A stretch of DNA of 5,420 nt from positions 1-5,420 of the forward strand of contig JASEJH010000029.1 in the NCBI GenBank assembly GCA_030016455.1. The letters are read 5' to 3'. This DNA comes from Thermoanaerobacteraceae bacterium. Lineage in GTDB: Bacteria > Bacillota > Desulfotomaculia > Desulfotomaculales > Ammonificaceae. Shown piece by piece: positions 1-5,031 of the stretch; positions within the stretch are counted from its first letter, which is position 1, and every line of letters starts with the position of its first letter. Under the pieces are notes generated by a model that was given only the letters and a program-made list of their open reading frames with translations, did not search any database and had not been told where the DNA came from. Both the position numbers and the translations under genes were made by a program.

Positions 1-270
1 GAGGAAGTCCCGCTGGAAATTGCATCCTACGAGGAAATGCCGGAAGAGGATGACGAACTGCTGCCCCAGGCGGTGGAAGTGCTGCTTCGCGCGGGACACG
101 CTTCCATCTCCCTCCTCCAGCGGCGGTTGAAAATCGGTTACGCGCGTGCGGCCCGGCTGATTGACATCATGGAGCGGCGGGGGATCGTGGGCCCCTTCGA
201 AGGCAGCAAGCCGCGGGCGCTCCTGATGACCCTCGAGCAGTATCACGCCACCTTTGACCGTCGAAAATAG
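1..270 (+). CDS. ftsK: FtsK/SpoIIIE DNA translocase, C-terminal gamma domain (5' end outside window)
   Basis: The frame is open from base 1 to a TAG at 268-270, giving the last 89 residues of a longer protein. After an acidic linker (about residues 10-20, EEMPEEDDE) comes a winged-helix domain with the family signature: QRRLKIGYARAARLIDIMER followed by GIVGPFEGSKPR. In FtsK/SpoIIIE this gamma domain reads the polar KOPS/SRS sequences that orient the hexameric DNA pump, which clears chromosomes from the division or sporulation septum. The motor and membrane domains lie upstream of the window. The protein ends about 15 residues after the GSKPR motif, as is usual. The next gene starts 114 bases downstream behind its own promoter. 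The family is certain; whether it is the vegetative or sporulation form cannot be told from this fragment. Confidence 0.93.
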   Translation, partial: EEVPLEIASYEEMPEEDDELLPQAVEVLLRAGHASISLLQRRLKIGYARAARLIDIMERRGIVGPFEGSKPRALLMTLEQYHATFDRRK

Positions 271-287
271 CCAATTTATGTCTAACA

Positions 288-335
288 TTGACTTAATATG
301 TTCGATCATAATATGATAAACTTAGGTTCAAGTTT
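288..335 (+). promoter_or_regulatory. Sigma-A-type promoter of rodZ with two adjacent palindromes
   Basis: TTGACT (288-293) and TATGAT (312-317) are separated by 18 bases in an AT-rich spacer, a good match to the housekeeping -35/-10 consensus. The -10 is the right half of a perfect 13-bp palindrome, ATCATA-A-TATGAT (305-317). A second inverted repeat, AAACTT (318-323) and AAGTTT (330-335), follows directly and spans the expected start of transcription near 324. The promoter is well supported. A repressor site over the -10 and start is inference. Confidence 0.6.
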
Positions 336-371
336 CTTTTTGGTTTATTTTGCCCACCAACCATTTTTTTT

Positions 372-380
372 GGGGGGTGA
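372..380 (+). promoter_or_regulatory. Ribosome binding site fixing the rodZ start at 385
   Basis: GGGGGGTGA lies 4 bases before the ATG at 385 (7 bases from the GGGGGG core). It selects that ATG over the in-frame ATG at 298, which has no such site and overlaps the promoter. Confidence 0.7.
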
Positions 381-384
381 ACGG

Positions 385-1179
385 ATGGGCATCGGCGAGC
401 AGCTTTCCACCGCGAGGAAGAGCAAGGGCATCAGCTTGGAGACGGCGGAAGAAGCCACCAAGATCCGGGTACGGTTTTTAGAGGCGCTGGAGAACGAGGA
501 GTTCAACGTCCTGCCGGGGCGTGTTTATGCGAAGGCCTTCCTCCGTTCGTACGCCCGTTTTCTCGGGCTGGACGACGCCGCCCTCGCGCAGGAATTCGAC
601 GCCGTGTGGGCCGAACCGGAACCGCCGGTCAAATTGCGCCGGATCGAGAAGGTGCGCCCGTCTATCAACTGGGGGCGCTACGCCAATCTGCTGCTGGTGG
701 CAGCGGTGATCGGCTTGCTGCTCGCCTTTAACAGCATTTACAGGGTGGTTTTCAGCGTCTCGGCGGAGCGCAGGCCGGCGGTGGTACAACAAGACGAAGG
801 GCGGCCTCCGGCAGGGCAGCCGCAGGCGGAAAACCCTGCTTCTGGGGCCCCGGGAAATCCGCAGCCGCCGGTGCAACAGCCGCAGGTGACGCAACCCGGC
901 GAGCCGGCGGGGGGAGAGGCGTTTCCGGCGCAGGGACTTACGGTGACCCTGGAGGCAGTCGGCGGGCGGTGCTGGGTGCGGCTGGTGGCCGACGGCAAGA
1001 CCACCTTTGAGGGAATGCTGGAGAAGGGGGCGGTCCGCAGTTTTAAGGCGGAGGAAAAAATCGAGCTGCGGCTCGGCAACGCCGGTGCGGTAATGGTTTC
1101 CTGCAACGGGCAGGACCTCGGAAAGTTGGGCGGCGTCGGTGAGGTTGTGACCAGGGAGTTTTCTGCGGGCCAGGGTTAA
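385..1179 (+). CDS. rodZ: RodZ-like membrane-anchored HTH protein with C-terminal DUF4115 domain
   Basis: The product has 264 residues. Residues 1-65 form a Cro/CI-type helix-turn-helix of the RodZ class (starts IGEQLSTARKSKGISLE; later TKIRVRFLEALE and LPGRVYAKAFLRSYA). A basic stretch (84-98) precedes one membrane segment (about 99-118, YANLLLVAAVIGLLLAFNSI). A Pro/Gln-rich spacer (131-182) leads to an outside DUF4115 beta domain (184-258; GRCWVRLVADGK, LRLGNAGAV, GQDLGKLG). RodZ links MreB to the cell-wall elongation machinery; the HTH usually binds MreB rather than DNA. Two cysteines lie in the outer domain (C196, C240). The ATG at 385 is chosen because it has a strong ribosome site and begins at the conserved domain; starting at 298 would add 29 unrelated residues. 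The position after ftsK is common in Firmicutes. The family is sure; the MreB role is inferred from it. Confidence 0.9.
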   Translation: MGIGEQLSTARKSKGISLETAEEATKIRVRFLEALENEEFNVLPGRVYAKAFLRSYARFLGLDDAALAQEFDAVWAEPEPPVKLRRIEKVRPSINWGRYANLLLVAAVIGLLLAFNSIYRVVFSVSAERRPAVVQQDEGRPPAGQPQAENPASGAPGNPQPPVQQPQVTQPGEPAGGEAFPAQGLTVTLEAVGGRCWVRLVADGKTTFEGMLEKGAVRSFKAEEKIELRLGNAGAVMVSCNGQDLGKLGGVGEVVTREFSAGQG

Positions 1180-1183
1180 ATTT

Positions 1184-1218
1184 AGAGGCAAGAGGCAAGA
1201 AGTCGGAGGTTAGAAGAT
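1184..1218 (+). repeat. Heptad repeat array 1 (five 7-bp units)
   Basis: Directly after the rodZ stop come five consecutive 7-bp units: AGAGGCA, AGAGGCA, AGAAGTC, GGAGGTT, AGAAGAT. They share the form RGA(A/G)G followed by two variable bases. The wider consensus with the other arrays in this window is RGNNGTY. A hairpin follows after 3 bases. The period-7 pattern is seen directly; membership of a repeat family is inference from the other three arrays. Confidence 0.7.
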
Positions 1219-1221
1219 TGC

Positions 1222-1262
1222 GTGGGAATTCGCGGGGCGAATTCCTGCTTTATTTTTATTTT
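1222..1262 (+). terminator. Hairpin plus T-rich tail, probable rodZ terminator
   Basis: A perfect 9-bp inverted repeat, GGAATTCGC (1225-1233) and GCGAATTCC (1237-1245), has a GGG loop and extends outward to 1222-1248 with two G-T pairs and one G-C pair. A T-rich tail (1249-1262, 12 T and 2 A) follows after three bases. It fits an intrinsic terminator for rodZ. It also sits just after heptad array 1, so it may be part of the composite repeat that has been co-opted as a terminator. Confidence 0.6.
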
Positions 1263-1277
1263 CTCGTGCAATATTAT
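1249..1277 (+). promoter_or_regulatory. Weak candidate promoter for rimO
   Basis: TATTAT (1272-1277) resembles a -10 and has TTTATT 17 bases upstream (1249-1254), only a half match to a -35. The region 1246-1320 is clearly AT-richer than the genes and follows a probable terminator, so a promoter is expected here. The exact hexamers are uncertain. Confidence 0.3.
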
Positions 1278-1306
1278 GGATTCTGGATTTCTAAAAATCT
1301 TGCATC

Positions 1307-1313
1307 AAAGGGG
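1307..1313 (+). promoter_or_regulatory. Ribosome binding site fixing the TTG start of rimO
   Basis: AAAGGGG lies 9 bases before TTG at 1323. That start places the first conserved cysteine at residue 11 (ISLGCAKN), as in other RimO proteins. Confidence 0.55.
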
Positions 1314-1322
1314 TTCTCCGAT

Positions 1323-2651
1323 TTGCTTTACGTGGGTGCGATCAGCCTGGGTTGCGCGAAAAACCGGGTTGACACCGAAGTGATGCTCGGTCTCTTGGGT
1401 GCGGCCGGTTACGGCATTACGGCCGACCTCGCAGCGGCGGACGTGCTGGTGGTCAACACCTGCGCCTTCATCACGGCAGCGCAGCGCGAGTCGGTGAACA
1501 CCGTCCTGGAAGCGGCCCGGTACAAGGAGCAGGGGCGCTTGCGGGCGTTCGTCGTTGCAGGTTGCCTGGTTGAGCGGCACGGCACGGCTTTGCTACGGGA
1601 AATGCCCGAGATTGACGGCCTCCTGGGGACGGGGAAGATTGATGAAATAGCGGCGGTGGTGGCGGGAGCCCTGAGGGGGGAGAAACCGGTGGCGCTGGGA
1701 GACCCCGGTTATGTTTCCGGTCCGGAGCAACCCCGGTTCTTGACCACACCGCCATACACGGCCTACCTGAAACTTGCCGAGGGGTGCAGCAACCGCTGCA
1801 GTTTCTGCATCATCCCGGCCCTGAGAGGCCGGTACCGGAGCCGCCGGCGGGAGGACATTCTGACGGAGGCGGCGCTTCTGTCAGCCCGCGGTGTAAGGGA
1901 ACTGATCCTGGTGGCCCAGGACACCACCAGGTGGGGCCTGGATCTTTACGGGCGGGCGGAGTTGCCCGGACTGTTGCGGGAACTGGCGCGGCTTGACGGC
2001 GTCCGCTGGGTCCGGCTGCTTTACGCTTATCCCACGGGCATTTCGGACGAGCTTCTGACTACCCTGGCGGAAGAGGAAAAAGTCTGCCGGTACCTCGACC
2101 TCCCGCTGCAGCACGTTCGGTCCCGCCTCCTGAAAAAGATGAACCGCCCGGTCATTGACGTGGCGGGACTTATCAGGCGGGTACGGGAGGCGGTTCCGGG
2201 GGTCACGCTCCGGACGACGTTTATCGTTGGCTTTCCGGGCGAAACGGAGGCCGATTTCACCGCCCTCGAAGCGGCGGTGCGGGAGCTGGCGTTTGACCGG
2301 ACCGGGGTTTTCGCTTACTCGCGCGAGGAAGGAACGCCGGCAGCTGCACTCCCGGAACAGGTATCGTGGCGGGTGAAGCAGGAACGGCTCAGGCGCCTGC
2401 GGGCGGCGGCGCGGGAGGTCTCGCTGACGCGCAACCGCCGCCTGGTCGGCCGCGAGGTGCTGGTCCTGACAGAGGGCGCGCGCGGGCGCTTTTTTTACGG
2501 GCGCAGCGAGGCCGATGCGCCGGAGGTCGACGGCAGCGTTTACTTTACCGCATCCCGGCCGGTGGCGGCGGGCGAGTTTGTGCGCGTTCGGATCACCCGG
2601 GCCAGAACCTACGACCTGGTGGGCGAATGTGTGGACCCTGAGCTTCGCTAA
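1323..2651 (+). CDS. rimO: Ribosomal protein S12 methylthiotransferase RimO
   Basis: The product has 442 residues from TTG 1323, the usual RimO length. The N-terminal MTTase domain (1-135) carries the three cluster cysteines C11 (SLGCAKN), C47 (NTCAF) and C81 (AGCLVERH). The radical-SAM domain (about 140-370) has CxxxCxxC at C155, C159 and C162 (EGCSNRCSFC), then IIPALRGRYRSR, YLDLPLQH and TFIVGFPGETEADF. A TRAM RNA-binding domain fills about 372-440. The enzyme has two iron-sulfur clusters and adds a methylthio group to a conserved aspartate of ribosomal protein S12 in the cytoplasm. IIPALRGRYRSR and the LPLQH/MNRP region point to RimO rather than the tRNA enzymes MiaB or MtaB. The frame is open further up to TTG 1218, but that adds 35 residues running through the terminator hairpin and is rejected; GTG 1332 is another possible start. 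The gene stands alone between repeat-bearing spacers. Confidence 0.93.
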   Translation: MLYVGAISLGCAKNRVDTEVMLGLLGAAGYGITADLAAADVLVVNTCAFITAAQRESVNTVLEAARYKEQGRLRAFVVAGCLVERHGTALLREMPEIDGLLGTGKIDEIAAVVAGALRGEKPVALGDPGYVSGPEQPRFLTTPPYTAYLKLAEGCSNRCSFCIIPALRGRYRSRRREDILTEAALLSARGVRELILVAQDTTRWGLDLYGRAELPGLLRELARLDGVRWVRLLYAYPTGISDELLTTLAEEEKVCRYLDLPLQHVRSRLLKKMNRPVIDVAGLIRRVREAVPGVTLRTTFIVGFPGETEADFTALEAAVRELAFDRTGVFAYSREEGTPAAALPEQVSWRVKQERLRRLRAAAREVSLTRNRRLVGREVLVLTEGARGRFFYGRSEADAPEVDGSVYFTASRPVAAGEFVRVRITRARTYDLVGECVDPELR

Positions 2652-2663
2652 AAACGAGCTCAG
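2638..2663. repeat. Inverted repeat across the rimO stop codon
   Basis: CTGAGCT (2638-2644) pairs with AGCTCAG (2657-2663). Two further inner pairs (CG 2646-2647 with CG 2655-2656) form if T2645 bulges, leaving the loop CTAAAAA. It contains the TAA of rimO. No T run follows on the + strand, so it is a poor terminator for rimO. On the - strand it comes directly after heptad array 2, the same order as the other repeat units here. Confidence 0.5.
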
Positions 2664-2665
2664 AC

Positions 2666-2700
2666 TCCCTTCAACTTCCAACTTCTCACCTCGCCCTTCC
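2666..2700 (-). repeat. Heptad repeat array 2 (opposite orientation)
   Basis: On the + strand the units are TCCCTTC, AACTTCC, AACTTCT, CACCTCG, CCCTTCC. On the - strand they read GGAAGGG, CGAGGTG, AGAAGTT, GGAAGTT, GAAGGGA, where the two central units match RGNNGTY exactly. The array is again 35 bp and five units, close behind the rimO stop. The outer units are degenerate, so its edges are approximate. Confidence 0.55.
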
Positions 2701-2720
2701 CGTTATCCGGGAAGTCTTTG
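2696..2720 (+). terminator. Weak hairpin terminator candidate for rimO
   Basis: CTTCCCG (2696-2702) and CGGGAAG (2708-2714) form a perfect 7-bp stem with loop TTATC, followed by TCTTTG. The stem is good and the U tract short and broken, so termination is plausible but not assured. Confidence 0.35.
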
Positions 2721-2778
2721 CGGCGGCTGTGCGAGGGCGAAATCAGCGGGATTCCAGAAGTTCCATAAGGAAAAGAAC

Positions 2779-2809
2779 CTGCACCCTGTGCTATAATCTA
2801 CGGGTGCAG
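2779..2809 (+). promoter_or_regulatory. Extended -10 promoter inside a perfect inverted repeat
   Basis: TGCTATAAT (2789-2797) is an exact extended -10 with no recognisable -35 at 16-18 bases. It lies in the 15-base centre of a perfect 8-bp inverted repeat, CTGCACCC (2779-2786) and GGGTGCAG (2802-2809). Transcription would start near 2804, within the right arm, so the repeat cannot fold in the RNA made from this promoter and is better read as a protein-binding site on DNA. It is the best promoter upstream of the 3006-5031 gene pair and would give a leader of about 200 bases. The promoter call is fair; the operator is inference. Confidence 0.5.
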
Positions 2810-2816
2810 TTACATT

Positions 2817-2847
2817 TGGTCGTCGGTCGTCAGACGTCGGTCGTCGG
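2817..2847 (+). repeat. 31-bp direct repeat, copy 1 (heptad array 3)
   Basis: The units are GGTCGTC, GGTCGTC, AGACGTC, GGTCGTC (2818-2845) followed by GG, with T before. The 31 bases are identical to 2891-2921. Three of the four 7-mers are the same and the third matches RGNNGTY like the rest. Confidence 0.85.
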
Positions 2848-2853
2848 TTTCGC

Positions 2854-2878
2854 AGGAAATCGCCTACGGCGCTTTCCT
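2854..2878. repeat. Hairpin between the two 31-bp repeats
   Basis: GGAAATCGCC (2855-2864) and GGCGCTTTCC (2868-2877) pair over 10 positions with one T-C mismatch and a TAC loop; A2854-T2878 adds a pair. No T tract follows. It resembles the hairpin at 1225-1245 (GGAA, TCGC, then GCG, TTCC) and has the same place after a heptad array. Confidence 0.65.
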
Positions 2879-2890
2879 CTTCAGACCGAG

Positions 2891-2921
2891 TGGTCGTCGG
2901 TCGTCAGACGTCGGTCGTCGG
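2891..2921 (+). repeat. 31-bp direct repeat, copy 2 (heptad array 4)
   Basis: This is an exact copy of 2817-2847, 74 bases further on, with the units at 2892-2919. The 43 bases between the copies hold the hairpin at 2854-2878. Flanking bases differ on both sides, so the repeat boundary is sharp. Confidence 0.85.
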
Positions 2922-2932
2922 CTTCCTTTCTT

Positions 2933-2959
2933 GGGAATCGTTCGCGGCGATGTATTCGC
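2933..2959. repeat. Degenerate inverted repeat after heptad array 4
   Basis: GAAT (2935-2938) faces ATTC (2954-2957), with CG (2939-2940) facing CG (2948-2949) and unpaired bases between. It is imperfect and would be weak alone. It is listed because it starts the same distance (about 41 bases) after the array start as the perfect hairpin at 1225. Confidence 0.3.
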
Positions 2960-2990
2960 GCTACCGGTGTTGGCGATAATTGGTCATTTT

Positions 2991-3000
2991 GGGGAGTGAT
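2991..3000 (+). promoter_or_regulatory. Ribosome binding site for the GTG start at 3006
   Basis: GGGGAGTGAT closely follows the Shine-Dalgarno consensus, with 9 bases between GGGGAG and GTG 3006. GATAAT at 2975-2980 could be a second -10 just upstream, but no -35 is visible. Confidence 0.6.
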
Positions 3001-3005
3001 TACGG

Positions 3006-3554
3006 GTGGTCTGGCAAGGCTTGCAGCTCAAAGCGGTGCTCGTTGCCCTGGCGATCGGCCTCGTTTGCCTTTTCGGCGGGCAGTGGCTTTACAACAAGTA
3101 CGGCTACCAGCAGTCGCTCCAGCAGGCACTTGCAGCGCAGCCCCAGGTAGCGGATTTCAAGCTGGAAGAGCGGAGCGATCAGCTTGTGGTTACCGTGCGT
3201 TTGCGCAACCCCGGAAATCTGCAACTCACCTACAAGGAATTGAGGCAGGCCATAGGTGAAGCGCTGGGGAGCCGTCCGTTCACACTTGAGTTGACGGACA
3301 ACCGTGACGCCGCTCTTGAAGAGGTGTTTTACCGGAGCCAGTTCGCCATTTACCAGGCGTTTGTTCAGGGTTCGTTCGAAGAAATGGAACAAGAGGTTAA
3401 CGCGCACGCCCGGGCGGCGGGGGCCCAGGCGCGGCTTTACCTGGACGGCGAGAATCTTTACCTGACCTTAACCAGGGGCGACAGGTTCCTGGCCGCGGTC
3501 ATTCCCCGCAACCCGCCCCAGGCAGCCCCAGGAGGTGTGAATCCCAGTGCATAA
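3006..3554 (+). CDS. Unrecognised single-pass membrane protein upstream of FtsH-like protease
   Basis: The product has 182 residues and I do not recognise its family. Residues 8-28 (LKAVLVALAIGLVCLFGGQWL) form one membrane segment or uncleaved signal anchor. The rest is soluble and probably outside the cell: a beta-like stretch (48-67, VADFKLEERSDQLVVTVRLR), a helical stretch (72-90), a longer helix with acidic patches (101-138), two likely strands (142-166, ARLYLDGENLYLTL and RFLAAVIP), then a Pro/Gly-rich tail. There is no lipobox, catalytic motif or cysteine pair. The GTG start is set by GGGGAGTGAT at 2991-3000. Its last 8 bases overlap the start of the FtsH-like gene, whose ribosome site lies inside this gene, so the two are probably made together. 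An accessory, adaptor or substrate of that protease is a reasonable inference, not shown by the sequence. Confidence 0.8.
   Translation: MVWQGLQLKAVLVALAIGLVCLFGGQWLYNKYGYQQSLQQALAAQPQVADFKLEERSDQLVVTVRLRNPGNLQLTYKELRQAIGEALGSRPFTLELTDNRDAALEEVFYRSQFAIYQAFVQGSFEEMEQEVNAHARAAGAQARLYLDGENLYLTLTRGDRFLAAVIPRNPPQAAPGGVNPSA
3530..3537 (+). promoter_or_regulatory. Ribosome binding site of the FtsH-like gene, inside the preceding gene
   Basis: AGGAGGTG is a near-perfect Shine-Dalgarno sequence 11 bases (from AGGAGG) before GTG 3547. It lies within the last codons of the upstream gene, which favours translational coupling. Confidence 0.7.
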
Positions 3555-5031
3555 GGAGCTCGGTTTGGGATTTGGCACTGCCCTCGTGATCTTTCTGCTG
3601 GTCAGCGGTTACAACATTGGTCCGCTCGTGCTCTTGGGCGCGGCCGCGGCCGCTTTCTATTACTTTGTACGGGTTAAAGGGGTCGTAAAAAACTTTATCG
3701 TCAACGACGGCAATGAGGAGCACCGGATCTCGTTCGCCGATGTGGGCGGGCAGGCGACGGCGATCAAGGAGTTGCGCGAGGCGCTCGATTTTATCAAGCA
3801 CCACCACTACGCGAAGCGTCTGGGTATCCGGCCCTTGAAGGGCCTGCTTTTAACCGGGCCTCCGGGAACCGGCAAGACCTTGCTCGCGCGGGCCGCAGCC
3901 AGCTATACCGACGCCGTCTTTGTGGCGGCAAGCGGGTCCGAGTTCGTGGAGATGTATGCCGGCGTGGGGGCACAGCGGGTGCGGCAGCTTTTTCGGACGG
4001 CGCGGGAAAAGGCCCGGCAGACCGGAAAAAGCAACGCGATCATCTTTATCGACGAGATTGACGTCCTGGGGTCGCGCCGGGGCAGGGTCACCAGCCATCT
4101 CGAGTACGACCAGACCCTCAACCAGCTGCTGGTGGAGATGGATGGGATTAAGGCGGACGACGCGGTGCACCTGTTGGTGGTGGCAGCGACGAACCGGGCG
4201 GATCTCCTGGACCCCGCTCTCTTGCGCCCCGGCCGGTTCGACCGTCAGGTGCGCGTGGAGCTGCCGGACCGCGAAGGGCGGCTGGAGATCCTGCGGTTGC
4301 ACACGCGGAACAAGCCGTTGGCGGCGGACGTAGACCTGGCGGCGGTCGCGCGGGAAACCTTCGGTTTTTCCGGGGCCCACCTGGAAAGCCTGGCGAACGA
4401 GGCGGCGATTCTGGCGATGCGTGAAGGAACGCAGGAGATCCACCACCGCCATTTTGTGGAGGCCGCGGAGAAAGTGCTGCTGGGGGATAGGCTCGACAGG
4501 CGGCCCGCCCGGGAGGAATTGTGGCGTATAGCGGTGCACGAAACGGGGCATGCTCTGCTGAGCGAACTGACCCAGCCGGGTTCGGTCACCGCCCTTACGA
4601 TCACACCGCGGGGGAGTACGCTGGGCTATTTGCGGCAGAAAAGTGAAGATGATAACTACCTGTATACCGAAGAACAGCTTTCGGATCGGCTTTCCGTTTT
4701 GCTGGCCGGGGCGGTGGCGGAGGAAATTGTTCTCGGAAGCCGCAGTACCGGAGCAACGAATGATTTCGAACAGGCGGTTGGTGTTGCGGAGACGATGGTG
4801 CGGGCCGGAATGTCCGAACTTGGAGTGGTTGCGCTCGACGACCTTCCCGACGATGTCTGGCACCAGGCGCTCTCCCGGTTGCTCAAGCGGGAAGAGGAGC
4901 GGGTCAAGGCCTATCTTCAACCCAGGAAGGACTTGGTTATCCAGATTGCACAGCAGTTGCTGCTTGAGGAACGCTTGTCCGGGGAAGTCTTCCGGTCGGT
5001 GCTGGAAGCCGGTTGCCGAACGCTGGCTTAA
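3547..5031 (+). CDS. Short FtsH-family membrane AAA+ zinc metalloprotease
   Basis: The product has 494 residues against about 600-650 for standard FtsH. Two membrane segments (about 8-20 and 25-41) are joined by only a few residues, so the usual outside domain of roughly 70 residues is missing. The AAA+ module starts at ISFADVGGQ (61-69): Walker A GPPGTGKT (104-111), pore loop MYAGVG (136-141; FtsH normally has FVG where this has YAG), Walker B IIFIDE (165-170), sensor N216, and arginine fingers R227 and R230 in LLRPGRFDR. The peptidase has HETGH (331-335, HEXXH) and the third zinc ligand D406 in TGATNDFEQA. The region after D406 is shortened (GMSELGVVALDDLP) before a helical C-terminus. All catalytic residues are present, so an active ATP-driven membrane protease facing the cytoplasm is expected. 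It is probably a specialised paralogue rather than the housekeeping FtsH, hence no symbol. GTG 3547 is fixed by AGGAGGTG. Confidence 0.9.
   Translation: MHKELGLGFGTALVIFLLVSGYNIGPLVLLGAAAAAFYYFVRVKGVVKNFIVNDGNEEHRISFADVGGQATAIKELREALDFIKHHHYAKRLGIRPLKGLLLTGPPGTGKTLLARAAASYTDAVFVAASGSEFVEMYAGVGAQRVRQLFRTAREKARQTGKSNAIIFIDEIDVLGSRRGRVTSHLEYDQTLNQLLVEMDGIKADDAVHLLVVAATNRADLLDPALLRPGRFDRQVRVELPDREGRLEILRLHTRNKPLAADVDLAAVARETFGFSGAHLESLANEAAILAMREGTQEIHHRHFVEAAEKVLLGDRLDRRPAREELWRIAVHETGHALLSELTQPGSVTALTITPRGSTLGYLRQKSEDDNYLYTEEQLSDRLSVLLAGAVAEEIVLGSRSTGATNDFEQAVGVAETMVRAGMSELGVVALDDLPDDVWHQALSRLLKREEERVKAYLQPRKDLVIQIAQQLLLEERLSGEVFRSVLEAGCRTLA

Noticed and set aside
298..384. Upstream ATG start for rodZ at 298
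   Set aside because: It lies within the promoter, lacks a ribosome site and would add 29 residues before the conserved HTH start.
478..1191. Open frame on the - strand opposite rodZ (237 codons)
   Set aside because: The product is Arg/Pro/His-rich without domain signatures, and lies antisense to a well-supported gene.
1218..1322. Upstream TTG start for rimO at 1218
   Set aside because: The extra 35 residues would be encoded by the terminator hairpin and T tract; RimO proteins begin a few residues before SLGC.
2779..2809. RNA hairpin or riboswitch at the inverted repeat around TATAAT
   Set aside because: The predicted transcript starts inside the right arm, so the left arm would not be in the RNA made from this promoter.
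2817..2921. CRISPR array (two identical 31-bp repeats with a 43-bp spacer)
   Set aside because: There are only two copies, the repeat is itself built of 7-bp units, the spacer contains a hairpin, and no cas gene is in view.
2729..3259. Open frame of 176 codons through the repeat region on the + strand
   Set aside because: It runs through the heptad arrays (giving repeated VVGRQTSVVG-like residues) and deep into the 3006 gene in another frame; no ribosome site is present.
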